Shown one piece after another: positions 48,171 through 62,199 of a DNA stretch of 64,000 nt. Both the position numbers and the translations under genes were made by a program. The DNA comes from Glossina fuscipes (Eukaryota; Arthropoda; Insecta; Diptera; Glossinidae). The stretch is from assembly GCF_014805625.2 (NCBI RefSeq), contig NW_023998415.1:36565472-36629471 (forward strand), given 5' to 3'. How positions within the stretch are numbered: the first letter of the stretch is position 1; every line of letters starts with the position of its first letter. The notes below the pieces were generated by a model that did no database searches, was not told the DNA's origin, and was given only the letters and a program-made list of their open reading frames with translations.

Positions 48171-49139
48171 AATCCATTAAGTGATTGATTGTTCGATTTT
48201 TAGACGTTACAATTATACAATATATTATCTGCTGAAGTTAAACGATGAATTCATAATATTAGTCTGCATATGTGCACATACAGCACACTGCACTGCTCTA
48301 ATCATGCACCGTGTGTATGTTGATAAAAAGGGTGTAGATGTCGTATCTTATATTCGTTACTAATAGTGTTGTTGTACCGCTAGTTCTCTATTTTGATTAT
48401 CTAATTCTTCATTGTGGATGTTATTGTCACAAGCATTTGCTTGTGACCGCTGCTTCCTGCTGCTTTTCTTTCTTTGGCTCTCTCTCTCCCTTTCTCTCTT
48501 TTTCTCTCTCTCTTTCGTCAATTTAATTTTCCGTTACGCATTGATTTATCGTTGAAACCGATTTTACCTAAATTTTGTATAGTAGTAGATACTAGTATTA
48601 ATTTAATACAATTGTTGTTGATTTACAAAATCTCATTTTCCAGCCTGACTTTTGAACTGAAATGAAATGAAATGCGAAAGCATTATTGCCGATGATACGC
48701 GATCTGTTATAATTTAGTCATATGTTAACTACAGTTTATGCTAATGAAACAATAATCGCTATTGACAATGTGTAGTAATCAATATTTTGATAGAGCCTTC
48801 AATATAAGTCGAATCGGATTCCCAGTTTATAATGTACTTGTGATTATTTGGATAAACGTAATTGCTGTCCCACTGTACTTTTTACATATGAATGTAACTG
48901 CACTCATTATGTTATTTCCTTCGCCTGTAACACTCAGATTATTTATATTCACGCGCCTGCCCCTTATATTATTTCTATTATTTGTGAAGAAGAAGAAACT
49001 AATAACACACACCAGGCAACTACAAGCGCGTTCCACGTAGAGGTTTAACTTTTACGAAACATACGCAATAGAAGCATTTCTTTAGTTTATCACCGAATGA
49101 TGTTTATATCATTTTCTATATAATTGTAGCCCGTTGAAA

Positions 49140-51299
49140 TGTGCACTCAACTCAACGATATCTATATAAAGTAAAGTTGATTTTCGCACTTTTAAAATAA
49201 ATGTTCAGTTCTTAAGGACATGCATCCGCTGAAAAAGAGCCTTCAAGTTCAGCATACTTTATTGTGGGAGTGTGTAGCAGCACCGTGTCTTGCGGGTCTC
49301 CCTTCATATAATATAAAACCCTTTTCGTTAAGCTTTCGCTTATATTATTGCGAAATTTATAATCTGAAGCTAATACGTGACGTGCCACATAGATCGGAGT
49401 TTTGGAACCAAAAGCAAATAAAAAGTTGCGACTACTTCATAACCGTATGGTAATTTATCCTAAAATCATTTCAATCATTGGCAGTGGCATTGATAAGTAC
49501 CACACTGAATCAAGATCTCAGATCTCTATTGAAGAGATCGATGGAAAGCTGCTTTTGATTGATTAATTGACTTGATTGTCTTGAATTTAAAGATATATAG
49601 TATTCAATTTTTACGTATTCGATATAAAGCGTTCGGTGTGATCATTTATTTGTACATTTTTTAGTTTTATACCCACCGAAAACATCATCATCACTCAATA
49701 AATTCATAGGATGGCGCATATATATAGATGCTTCCACTATTAACGAGTGCATATGTTTTCTCTAAATTGTAATAAACTTCAGTCAAAATCAGTATCAGTC
49801 TCATCTGATTTCGACAATTAGCCTACACAAGTTACAGTTGGTTTAGGGTGACACTAGCTTTGTTTTTACAAAACAAGAAAAAAATCGAAATTTCGTGTAC
49901 AGCATCCCTGCAACAACTATCACTTATGAACTAATCATTGCGATATCATGATATCATCTTAATACATTTCGTGTGATGGTTGGTACTATTAGTAAAATCC
50001 GATGGATTCATCCTATGAACTTATTGATTGATCTTTTTCTATTTGATTAGTCAAATGCTTGCCAAACTTTTGGCAAACCTAATTTAATCCCGTTGTGGTT
50101 GGAGGCCACTTCTCCTGAAACTGTAGACTTGTGTAACCAAAGTTATGCCTAATGAAGTCGTCTTCATTATAAATAAATATTTTAATTAAACATCGTAAGC
50201 GATTAAGACAATTTGCTCTGACACAAATCAATTCTTTTTTTCATCAGCCTTCACAATACATTACGCGTCTACATATATGCATGCGCATGTTATTCATAAT
50301 TGGAAAAAAGAGGGAAGAGGGGTTGAGAAGAGGCTCAACAATAAGATCAAAATTTTTTTCAAAACTACTGCCAGACAAAGAATGCTAATTGGGTGACAAC
50401 AACAACGGCAGAACGAAAGAAGATGGACATAATCAGTGTTGCATAATGATTGGACAAATTTACGGTAAATCAAATTCTTTTTTTTTTTTTTTTTTTAAAT
50501 CTGCATAATCATGACAATTTTTCCGCACTATGTTTGCGGCTTTCCTCTTAAGTGCCGACAGTAAGCGTGAGTTGTACAGAATTAGAAATGGTAATGTGGG
50601 GAACAGTACACCCAGTCTTATCAGTCTTTACTTGGACAAATGCGCAATTAAAGCGATTAGGAAATCGCTGGCATTTGTATCACTTTGTATAGACTGGCAG
50701 TAGCTGAGCGGAAAACGCCCGCCCAATCTTTAGAAAAGCAGTCTAGAAGAAGATGGATTGTGAAAGAGGGGAAACTGTAACCGAAATCAAGATCACGCAC
50801 AGGAAGTAGGCAGTATACGGCGGAGACTATCCCGCTTTATAGTTATCCATTCCGCGTTAAGTCGGACGCAATTCCTTATTGATTTACTCACAAATCTCTT
50901 AGCCGGGCAACGTACAATATCGATTAAAAAAGAATTCTAGACTTACGTACATACATACATAAATGCATACATATATACGCACACACACATATAAATATAT
51001 GTATATAAACATACATATCTACATACAAATTTATATATCGCGCCTTTCTAAAATAACATCAGACACAATTCAATGTTAACGATTAAGTGCAAGAATCCAG
51101 TGATAATTACATCAAATTCACAAAAACAAAAAAAAACAAAAAATGAAAAAAGAAAATTACATTTCATTAAAAAAAATAGATGAAATTTTTAATGTAACAT
51201 ATTAAAAAGAAAAAAAATTTAAAAATGAAAAAAATGTGTGACAAATAGTGATAAACTAAACAAACACAGCCATAGCCACAAAAAAGTAAATACGCGCAT
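49140..51299. other. Spacer; possible upstream region of exon C
   Basis: No gene. TTTTATACCCACCG at about 49667 is a fragment of the dispersed-repeat end. T21 at 50476-50496. 50530-50900 has somewhat higher G+C but no coding signal. Confidence 0.4.
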
Positions 51300-51514
51300 A
51301 AAAATATTTGTACTATACTCGGAGTGAGTGTATGCCCATAAAACAGAAATAACAGCAGCGTGAAGAGAGTTTTGCGGTCGGTTCACCGGCCAAGCACAAA
51401 TACAACAACTGGTAAGAAAGACAAGCCGCGGGAAGTTAGGACGGTGCGGAAGAGGTGGCCACTGAATGAAAGAATGTGTTGTAAATATAAAAACAACAAA
51501 TACACATTAAAAAG
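51300..51514 (+). other. Probable untranslated first exon C with two nested donors
   Basis: A G+C rise (TTGCGGTCGGTTCACCGGCC) is followed by ACTG|GTAAGA (donor after 51411) and, 103 bp later, AAAG|GTAAGG (donor after 51514). This looks like a 5' UTR exon with alternative donors. No ATG-initiated frame of note. Confidence 0.35.
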
Positions 51515-51636
51515 GTAAGGAAAAAGCAAAGCGTTGCACGTTGTGTTTAAAAAAAAAATGAAATAATCGAAAAGTTTGTTTAAACAAACGCCAGACACGA
51601 CACAGATACACATTATATGTAACTAACACATCAACA

Positions 51637-51670
<34 letters not shown>
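51637..51670. repeat. (AAT)n microsatellite
   Basis: Eleven TAA units, then CAA units. Confidence 0.9.
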
Positions 51671-51674
<4 letters not shown>

Positions 51675-52077
51675 AACAACAACAACAAAAACGAGAAGAA
51701 CGATTACGGCACAGCGGGTTTGCTGACTCTGCTGACTGCTTTGTTTTGCTGTTTGTCTTTGGCTTGTTCGTTTTCTTTGCTTACTGATTGCTTGGGGAAC
51801 TAAACTAAGTCGCGTGAATACTTTAGAAAACATGATGTCAAGTATACCATAATACAAGCCATGCACACGCACATACGCGAACGAACCTATACTTGTAAAA
51901 AAAAAAGAACAAAATAAGAAAGAAAAAAAAACATAAACTGACAGTGTTAATGCGAAAAAAAAAAAATTAATATAAAAACAAAAATAAAAGAAAATATATA
52001 AATATATATATAGAAAATATATATATATATAAATAAATATACGCGTACATGTTGAGACTATATGAAGCACATAGATC

Positions 52078-52078
<1 letters not shown>

Positions 52079-52110
<32 letters not shown>
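52079..52110. repeat. (AT)n microsatellite
   Basis: About 16 AT units ending in GCATA. Confidence 0.9.
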
Positions 52111-52113
<3 letters not shown>

Positions 52114-53884
52114 TATTCGTATGTAAAAGATGTACCATACTAGAGTGCATTAAGTGAATACAATATAAATGTATGGATATACGTATGCATATATACGTCA
52201 GATACATATCCACACGTGTATGCTTGTTATATGCATGCATGCATGTATGTATATATGTTTATACGTATATATGTACGTATAATGTGTTCAAGTTTTGTTG
52301 TTCGTGCAGGGATGTTATATTGTTTAAAGTAAAATATTTTTGTGTGTGAAAATAGAGCGCATGTAGTGAAAAAAAATGAGAGGTGAGAGAGAAAGAGAGT
52401 AAACTGTGTGTGTAAAAGACAATATACAATAATAATAGATGAATCGAAAAAAAACAAAAAAAAAAAAAAAAAAAGAAGAAGAAGAAAAAACCCAAATGAT
52501 AGGCATCATAAAACAATCCGCATATTTATGCTGATTAAAGCTAAATAATCGACTAAATGCTTTTAATGAAATGCTAATCATTTTTGCTAATTACCAATTA
52601 TTGTACAACTATTTACTAAACATGTGTCATAATATTTTTTCTTTGTACCGTCGTATCATCGTTGTCGTCGTCATCAGCTCCGCCATCCATCCATCGTCAC
52701 TTACCCAATAACTTTATGCTCTTTAAACACTTGACTCGAGTTAAGCGCTTCAAGAAAACTCCCCACTTGGTATTGTTGTGTTACTCTTTTCTTTTCTTTT
52801 TTATTTATTTTTTTTTTTTATTTCTGTTTTTTCCCACATCTGTAGCAAAAAGCATAAAACAAAGAACAAGCTTGGAAACGTTAGAGTGTATGTTCAGTGA
52901 GATCGATAGAAAACATACAATCCAATCCAAACGCCTTATATGCATGCATGCATGTAGTACAATACATATTGTGTACGTTGATGTTGATAATAATGAGGAT
53001 GTTGCCATGAAATGAAGAAGAAGAAAAGTAAAGTTGTTTTTCTAGTTTAGTTTATAGGCTTCTGTTATTATGTGGGTCGTAAGATATACATATTTCTTTT
53101 ATGGATAGTGTTTGTTACAATTTAACGGTAGATTTTTTGATCATCATAATAATGATGATGATGAAGCTAATTTCCATTCACTTGCTTTTGTTTCTTTGCC
53201 TTACTATATGGCAAAGCTATTTTCGCCTTGAATTCTCACCGACGACTGTTTATTTTCCTTAACTATGGCCTGCTTTTTTTTTTTCTCTCTCTCTCTTTTT
53301 CTTTAATTACCAATTAATATATATATAATATATATATATATATGTTAGTTTTTTTATTATTTATTTATTAGATTTTCTTCTTTTGAGATTTACAAACAGA
53401 TAATAATTTGGTCTAGGGACCCGATCTATACTACTCTACTCTTTAACAAATATATGTCAATTTGGGCAATAATTTCAATGTGAAAATATGCAAATTCGCA
53501 ATTGCAGCCACCCCGTCGTCGGTTTGTGACAAGTTCTTGCTCGTGTACTTTGAGCAAATATTGGGAAGGGGTTTTTAAAATTTCATTTTATTTAAAAGTT
53601 ATTGCTTTTCAACGGGAGATCAGTGACTCTTAACTAAAATAGTCAAAGCATTAGCTTTTGACTTTTTATTTCAATTTTCAGCTACACGTAGCAGCAACAG
53701 TAAAAGTAAGGGCGGGCGGCATATTTAACTGAAACGATATGGAATTCTGTGCTGATCAAGTAAACAGAGAGGGGGAGAAACGCAATATTAAAACTAAAAT
53801 ATATAGATATAGATAGAGTAACTAATATAACAGCTTAAGGTGAATGCAATTTTCTCACCTCAAATATGCGTGTGTATGTGTATT

Positions 53885-53910
53885 AAAAAAAAAAAAAAAA
53901 AAAAAAAAAA
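53885..53910. repeat. Poly-A run of 26
   Basis: Uninterrupted A26. Confidence 0.9.
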
Positions 53911-54179
53911 CTTATAAAATTTTCATTCTCCTAATTAATTGAATTCTCTCGATATTTTAAATAATTTTTATTTTACTCACCGGCAAATGGAAATTGTTGA
54001 CCAATTGCCAAATTATTTAGAAAATTTTGGCTTACGTTTATTTAAAATAGAATTTATTTTATTACAATAAAGCACTTTTGTATTAAAAGAAAAATATTGT
54101 TTTTTTTTTAATCACATTTTTGCAAATAAACAAAATCCAAAGTAAAAAAAAAAAATAACTTTTCCATCTTTCCCATCAT

Positions 54180-54350
54180 TCCACGTTATAAGATATACAC
54201 AATCTTATGATTTGTACCTTCGGTTTGAAAATTGAAATTAGTGATCCTACAAAGTGTTTATATTAAGTATATATTATATTCTTGATTAACATATGATTCT
54301 GAATCGATTTAGCCCTATCTGTCGCGTCGTTTGTCCGTTGGGAGCTCTAT
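54180..54350 (+). repeat. Short dispersed-repeat fragment
   Basis: ATATTCTTGATTAACATA, then CGATTTAGCCCTATCTGTC; matches the first part of the 25.3-kb copy and then stops. Confidence 0.55.
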
Positions 54351-54837
54351 CCATTTTCAATTTATTGTTGCCGCATTATTTGAAATGATATTATTACGCA
54401 AAAATATATATAAATGTAAAATTTTTAGTTGAAAAATCCAAATCGAGTTTTAAAGAAAATTAATTATTCATCATAGTAATGCGAACGGTAAACAAAATCG
54501 ACGGCAGATGTTAATTAACAAACTTTAAGTACATATTTCCCAAGATTATTTACATTTTGAAGTGCAAGAGTAAGGGGTTCTGTCTATGCCTATAAATAAA
54601 CACTTAAAAAAAAAAAAGTTTTTTTTTTTTAAATTACAACTTGTAAGGGTTGTTAAACGAAAACACAGCAGCGGATATATACCTTGAGTGCGTTCATAAA
54701 ATCAATGTGTGGGCAAGTTCGACGGTCGACTAACTACTATGACCACAATTAATAACAAATTTTACAAATTCTAATTTTGTCACAAAGAGAGATAGTTATC
54801 ATAAGCTAGTTTTTAATATATATGTGTATACATATAT

Positions 54838-55674
54838 ATTTTTATACCCATGAAGGATGAGGGGTATATGCATTTTGCAATGTCCAGAGAGAAGCGTTAG
54901 GGACCTCACAAGGCATATATGTTCTTGATTAGCAGCAAATTCTAAATCGATTATAAGCATGTCCCTTTTGTCCGTCTGCATAATGTCTGTTGTAAACATT
55001 CTTCTGGCCGCAAAAATGAATCTGTCGACTTGCGGAAGTTCTAGCACGCAGGTTGGTATCGAAAATCGACCGAAGGATCCGCCTACAGCACCACGTAAAC
55101 TCTGTTTTGGTTTTCTGCTCATTATTCATAAACCATAGAAAATAAATGCACAAAAATTTGAACGCAGATTCTGTGGACGATACTGTAGCATTTGTGCACC
55201 AAAGTTAAAAAAAATTGATCACGCCTACCCAATATCATAGTGCATCAAAATTTAATTCATTTTTCAATACCTATACAACGCGCAAAAGCAAGGTGCAAAA
55301 GTTGCATTCAATCAACCCTTGAATGCACCTAAACATGTCCGCTTGTTTTTCTGCCCATTTATCTGTTTACGCAATCGCTTAGTATCTGTGGTAAGCACTC
55401 TCCTCTTAGCGAAAATGAAAATATCGCCTAAAAATTTACAAAAAAATTTCGAATTGACCTAAACGTTTCAACAGATACGTCCATAACGCCCACATGCCTC
55501 TGCAACAAGAGCTAATATTTTGAAAACAGAAAAAAAATCAACTGCGCGCCCACTTAATAGTATAACGGATGAGAATTTTGTTCTTTTACTTATTTTGCCT
55601 TTTTTTGGAGTAAACTGCGATGGGCATAAAAAATTCGATCCCGAATCGGATCGAATTCAATTTTCTTATTTGTT
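54838..55674 (+). mobile_element. Dispersed repeat, full-length copy
   Basis: It starts at TTTTATACCCATGAAGG with the hairpin arms TATACCC (54843-54849) and GGGTATA (54862-54868). It contains TTTGTCCGTCTGCATAATG, TGGCCGCAAAAATGAATCTG and GATCCGCCTACAGCACCACG. It ends GGGCATAAAAAATTCGATCC...CTTATTTGTT. The two ends echo each other as TATACCCA / TGGGCATA. Confidence 0.75.
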
Positions 55675-56467
55675 TTTTGATTATATTATTTAATTTCCCT
55701 ATAAAATCTACATTTTGATAGCGGTATGTTAACTTTGTTATTCCGTTTATAACGGTAAGATGTGGAAATCGGAGATACCATAGAAATGTGATACACTTTA
55801 TTGATTAATTCGATCTATAAGTACAGTTACAGTAAAAGGTTGAAGTAATTGCAATGATTTGATCAAATGAGGCGGAGGGAGAATACATGCAGTGATTTTC
55901 GAATCTTACTGTACAATTACTGTGAATGGGTAGGGAAAAAATTGGTCGGCCTTTTGAGCACTTCTTCTTCTGCTTCCTTGTTAAAACCGCCAATTTTAAT
56001 CAGTTTAGCTATCTGTTTTGCGCTTATTGTGCACCTAAGTTTCAATTAAATTAATATTTTCAATTTGAAATAATAAAAGAATATTTGCCGGAATGGTTGA
56101 GAACACGTCGTTGTGACAGTGTTTCACATTAATTAACACCTGGTGAAAGTGTTACGCTTGTTTTCACCGCCTATACTTTGGATTGGATGGACGGATTAGC
56201 TGGAATTATGACATCATAATAGGAAATGGAATGAAATATGCAGCGAAAGCAATTACTTAAGTGATGTCCAGTAGGAAAATAATATTTTTTCTTTTAATTT
56301 TCTTTTAAATGAGTTTTCTTTATTTAATGCGAACGAACTGATTCAAACTTAAAAACTTTTCTCTAGTTTTCCTTTAATTTTTTCTTCATTCAATTCAGTT
56401 TTCTTCTCTTCTCTTTAAGATAAAGGAAAACCGGAAATTTTTTTAATACTATCGCCAAATATTTAAC

Positions 56468-56492
56468 AAAAAAAAAAAAAAAAAAAAAAAAA
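56468..56492. repeat. Poly-A run of 25
   Basis: Uninterrupted A25 in AT-rich DNA. Confidence 0.9.
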
Positions 56493-57942
56493 GTTAATAA
56501 AATAAAATTTAATCTGAACTTTTAAAAATGTATAAATATATCATAAATATTTAAAAAATTTAAATGCAAAATTTTTATATTAATAAACATGTATCAGTTA
56601 ATGTACATATAAATAATTTCTGTGATAAAATTTTGAAACCGGTTTTACTTTTTTTATTTTTTTTTATTTTTTTGCTTTTTTGGATTATACGCTTACCAAA
56701 TCACTATATAAAAAGTAAAAAATATGAAGACGACTGATATAATTGTTTTTCGCATAATATAGTGTCGTTGAATATAAAAATTCATATTTAAGTTACGGAA
56801 AAGAAATTATATAGAAAAATAAATGAAGAAAACTGAAGTTAGCTTAAAATGAATTCGGGAAGCCGACTACCAATACAGATTTGAAGTGCTTGTTTGACAA
56901 TTTGGCCATGTTGAATATTGGCCACTCGTCTGATGGCAAACTGACATTTAAACTGATTCGCTTATATTTATTATTACAACTCTATTAAACTTTAAGGTAT
57001 GCAATTGCGCTCAATCGAGTACTTTATTGCAAATAGCGTTCGATAGGTTCCCAAGTTCCCTTCACACTATGACGATAAGCGATCATAAATCGTGGGACAA
57101 AATTGCACGTCTTCTAAGGCCTTTTTTGTTTTGCTTGTCTCGCTTTCAATTAGAGAACAAAAGAGTGATTGTGAGTTGTTAAGTAGTTAAGAGGGACGGA
57201 GAAGTTACCCGTAGGATGATCACAATGTATTGAAACTTGTATTATTGTCATTAGGTTAATATGTTAAATATGAAAAAGTCTCCTCAGCCTAATGTACAAA
57301 TAAAACTTGACAAAACGCATGTTCAACAATAGAACAATTCGGCTGTGTATTTAAATAAAATTAAATTAATTTAACTTAAGAAAGTTAATATGAGCTGTGT
57401 CGCGGTGCCAGATAATTAACCTGTCCTCACATTTCTTGGACTAGTGCTATCTTCAAAAAAAAAAAAAAAAAAAACACATTTTCGTATGACTTCCAATTTG
57501 CTGAATAGAGTCAATGCATGAAATACCACAAACTTGTTATACCTATGTAAGGATAAGTAATTCCACAAGGTGGAATTACACAAAAGCTGCATATTTTTTG
57601 GGGTTAAGAGCCAGCCATTATCTCTGAATAAATGTTTTTCTGTAAAATAAAAGTTTAAAGATGATCAGCAGTAGATTCTTTTCCTTGATGATGCTTGGTG
57701 AGAAAACCGATTCAAATATTATACTAATTACCTATAGAGTAATTACGTAATGACTTGATTTAAAACAGCTCTATTTTGAGCAACATTACAGCGACGCCAC
57801 AAGCAAATATCAAATTGTGACTTTTTATGACTTTTTCGTATTCTAAAATTTAATCGTAAATTTAGAGATTTTCATCTATTGAGACCAGCCTCTTATTATC
57901 ACATAGCACAACACGCGAAAAAGAGAATTTAAACGAAAAATA
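56493..57942. other. AT-rich spacer
   Basis: An A20 run near 57456-57475. No gene or known repeat recognised. Confidence 0.45.
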
Positions 57943-58470
57943 TAATAAGTAAGGAAATTATGTTCGGCGAGAGAGCGAGTCTCGTACACCCACTACTATG
58001 CTTTTCGCGTTCTATTCACTCAGTTCTTTTTAATTTGATACCCATATCGCTGGTATTATTAAGAAATAATTAATTGACCTGACCGTGCTGTCTACCATAT
58101 TCATTTTCGAGTTGACCCATTCTTAGGCAGATAATATAACTTCCAAAATACCTTTAAACATTCTGTCTTGTTTGCCCTGTGTAGAATAGGCATAAAACCT
58201 CAAAGGCATTCAGCTTACGCTCCACTACGCGCCTTATGCTCGGACCAATTTGACTCATTATCAATACCAATCTGCGTGCAAAAGCTTTCAATGTTCCTAC
58301 TCAATTGGAAGTCGATATCTTCATTTTTGTGACAAGGAGAGTGCCAATAACCCACTCCACACAGACGGACAGACATGGCTAAGTCAATTCAGGATTTCAC
58401 ACTGATCAGGAATATATATATATATATATATATATCTGAATCTACCTTTTCGGTGTTACATATATTATGG
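57943..58470 (-). mobile_element. Dispersed repeat, inverted and shortened copy
   Basis: Starts AATAAGTAAGGAAATTATGT and carries reversed CGATATCTTCATTTTTGTGA and CACAGACGGACAGACATGGC. The opening hairpin is lost and a TA microsatellite lies inside. Same sub-type as the 25.3-kb copy. Confidence 0.68.
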
Positions 58471-59930
58471 AAAAAAAAAAAAACGTAATTTTTTAACATG
58501 AAAATTATTATGCAGTTATCCGCAATCGAGAAAGTTACCAAAATATGATTATTGATTTTTTGTGAAACGAATCAGGGTCGGTGCGCGATAAATATGTGAC
58601 CGAATGTTGCAATATGCCATACGACGTCTCGTGAAACAATCAACTTGCTACAGGAAAAGTTGAAGATGAACAACCAATCTCCACAAACGTCTTCGTGAGT
58701 TTTTCGTAAAGATTATGCGATTTAACTCTAATAGGACTTTTTTTTCTTTTCCCTTGACTTACTCCAATAGAGCACAAACACTTAATGATCCTATTCTTTA
58801 AGATTATTCGCATTGTTGATGAAATCCACGCCGATTTATGTGGAAAATTGAATTAAAACTAATTTTTCAGGACCGGATTCCTACAGAAGTCGAGAGCGGA
58901 TCGTTTATCTATGAATAAAAGTGACATGAACCAATATTTAAAATGTAAACTAAAAAACCGCGAGGATATTCTTTATTATTTTCCAGTTGCTTCCTGCTGC
59001 TTATAACAAACCACAAACTAGATTTTGTCCCCGTGGAGGGGCTTGCGATTTAATGAGAGCCCCTATGTATGGTGCGATATAAATTGCTTATGATTGATTT
59101 ACTATGGACAAAGTTTCACCATGAAATATTACAAATTAAACCTTATTGGCATATAACGCTTTATTTTTCTTTAGAGTCCGAATATATAGATTGGGAGATT
59201 AATTCATCAGCAAAGTGTTATTATTATGAACGAATTTACATAAAGAAGTATGCCTTTTTATGCAGGGTGTACCTCTTATTGTATACAATTTAGATAGGCG
59301 GAATTGGCGATCATTGGAGTTCTAAAAAGCACTATACAACGGCATATCAAAATAAAGTATTATAAGGGGTCGAAAGACTGCTCCGATCTTTACTATTTTC
59401 TTCGTCCAAAACTTGTCAAAAATCCCGACCTATAGGTTGAACACAAGAATACGTGGCCAGACATCAGACAGGCAGGACAGGCGGCAAGCTTAGATCTACT
59501 AAGGAAATGATTGTGAATCGTTAGGTACAATAAAACATGGGTGCAGGGTATACGAATTGCTTTTAAGCGTTGAATGGAGAAATATTGTAAAATTTTTGGA
59601 AAATTAAATTGTCCAGAATGATGTAAAACAATGATTGTGGGCGTAACGATATCTTAAATTGTTAACGAATATAATTTTCTCACATAGGTGCACTTAAAAA
59701 CTTTAAAAGCGTTTTTCTAAACGCCATTCATCGCTTCATACTTTTTCATTCTTTAAATAACTTTTAATTATATCTTTACAAGAAACAATTATGGCAATTA
59801 TTTAAATAAAAAAATTCCAAATATTTGGCCCAAAAAGACAATCTCTTATTAATAAATAACCAATGCTCATAATAATTTATCGACACTTCCCTCCCCGCTC
59901 CACTTGTCGTACTTTTCTTTAAAAGTATAT
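58471..59930. other. Unassigned spacer
   Basis: No coding support. The ORF at 59069-59293 (74 codons) has no motif and lies in AT-rich DNA. Confidence 0.4.
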
Positions 59931-60808
59931 TTATACCCACCACCGAAAGATGAAAAATATATTGGTTTTGTCAAAAATGTTTGTAACGACCAAAAGGAAG
60001 CATCAGAGACCCCACAAACTATATACATTCTTCAATTCGTCAGTCGATTTAATCATGTCCCTCTGTCCGTCTGTATAATATCTGTTGCGAACATTCTCTT
60101 CGCCGCAAAAATGAAGCTATCGACTTGTGGAAGTTCTGGCACGGAAGTTGGCATCGAAAATTGGCCATATCGATTGAGGTAGACATTTACAGCCCACGTA
60201 AACTGAGAATACTTCTGTCCTTTAAAGGGAATGAAGAATTGGTTTTCTGCTCATTATTCATAAACTATAGCAGATGGACGCACCAATATTTGAACGCAGA
60301 TTCTATGGATGATCTTTTGTGCACAAATATGTGGAAAAAGCTGACCACGCCTACCCAATATTATAGTGTAGCAAAAATTTATTATTGGTACAATACATTT
60401 GCAACGCGCAGAAACAAGCTTCAAAAACCCCATAAATTATGCAAAATTGTTGGCCATTTTCAAGCCTTGAACGCAACTAAACATATCCGCTTGTTCGTCC
60501 GTCCATCTGTTTGTTTGTGCGACTTTGTCGCATTTGTGGCCAAAATTCTGCCGTTGGCCAAATCGAAGATATCGCTTACAAATTTGCAAAAGAATTTCGA
60601 ATTGACCAAAACTTTTCAAAGGAGACGCGTACAACGCTCACAATCCTATACGACAAAAATTTTTATTTTGAAAATCGAAAAAATCAACTGCGCCCACTCC
60701 AACAGATGATAAGAATTTTGTTCGTTTAATTCGCTTGTCGGCTTTTGCGGCAAACGGTGATGCATATAAAACATTCAGTCATGATCGAATTTAATTTTCT
60801 TACTTGTT
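59931..60808 (+). mobile_element. Dispersed repeat, best-preserved full-length copy
   Basis: From TTATACCCACCACCGAAAGA to TTTTCTTACTTGTT. Contains the CCCTCTGTCCGTCTGTATA, CGCCGCAAAAATGAAGC and ACGTAAACTGAGAA blocks. A 194-codon ORF (60125-60709) runs through it, but the same frame is broken in the other copies. Confidence 0.75.
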
Positions 60809-61299
60809 AATATAATTCGATTCGAAGCAATAAAAATTTCTTAAAGTTAAGCTCAATAGTATAACAGTAGTGACCCGTCCATCAGACTAGAAATAAGAAT
60901 TTTCTTTGCTATGCATATATCTGCAGTGAAACGTCACAAATTAGTTTTGACGCTCGCTTTCGATTACAGTTGCGCGCGTATTTGATTTGATATGATTCGC
61001 AGAACGCTTTCGCATAAGAGAACGAAATTTATCGCTTTTCTTTTCATGTTCTATTTATTTATATTCAGCTAAATTAAGGAATCGTGGAAAATTTTAAATT
61101 ATACACTTTAACTGTGAAATTATAAACAAAGATTAAAGAAAAGGAAGAGAAGAAATCGATGCATAAACGATTTAAACAAGAGAAAAAATGATTGAAGAAA
61201 AAAAATAAAAACAAACTAAGAAAATTTTATTTGGTTATGGCCGAACCCCTCACTCTTATCCTAATCACTTTTTTTTTGTTGGAAGAAAAATGAAATGAA

Positions 61300-61730
61300 A
61301 TATCGTTACTACTCTATATATATATATATATATTATAAGATGGGCGTTGTCAAATTGTTTGCAATTTCTATTTCTATAACATATTTGTATAGGGATAGCG
61401 TTTAGGGTAATTTTTTTTTTATTTTTTTTTTTTTTTAAGCAAAAAACCTAAACTTTTTATTTTTAAAAATAAAGATTCTTCCAGTTTAGGTAGGCATATG
61501 ATGACCTACCGACCGACTTTGATCGATTTATGTAAATTTTTAATATCAACGATGACATGGTGATAATTTTTGCAAACGAAAGAATATTGATTTCGTAAGC
61601 ATTTACTGAGACGGGAACGAGAAGAGTTCTAAATCCTATTCCGAATTTGATAAAGGAAACAATACTCTTGACTTACTGATCGATTTGGGATCATTTCCTG
61701 AATTTGTTTGTCATACTGTTTGCGCTCATA
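61300..61730. repeat. Eroded repeat region, possible inverted dispersed-repeat copy
   Basis: A (TA)n tract at 61315-61332 and T-rich runs at 61410-61436. ACCTACCGACCGACTTTGAT..TTAATATCAACG recalls the inverted copy at 40.26 kb. Confidence 0.35.
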
Positions 61731-62199
61731 AAATTTTATGTTTAACCTTTAGGTCAAAAGTTCCGATATAATAGATGCTTGCTTGTATGTATTTTGCTGG
61801 GCGACACCTATTGATGAAAATGATAAAATAATGCGAAGTATCAATGTATATAACGATTTATTTCGATGACACATAAAATAACCATTTTTTCATTTAATCT
61901 TATTGACTTGTTCATTGTATATGGATGCGCTAATCATGACTACCACGATCAAAATTGTATTTTTGATGTGCATTAGTTGCGTTATTTGATTTGAGAAAAT
62001 CTGCCTACCAAAGTCCATCAAACACTTTTGGAAGCTTACCACCGCGTAATGCTTCTCCATCATTATCCCAATTGCCGATTTTCGTTTCAACAGTGTAACT
62101 CTGTCACTGACAAAAGACAGATTGGAGGATTAAAAAAGTTCAAAGCCAATGAATTTGCAAGAATTATTGGGCGTAAGCCCACCTCAAACTTCTCTCAAA

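Noticed and set aside
51507..52070. A 187-codon minus-strand ORF rich in Phe, Tyr and Ile
   Set aside because: It crosses AT, AAT and A-rich tracts and overlaps the presumed exon C donor on the other strand.
60125..60709. A 194-codon ORF
   Set aside because: It lies inside a dispersed repeat copy, and the same frame is broken in the other copies; no domain is recognisable.
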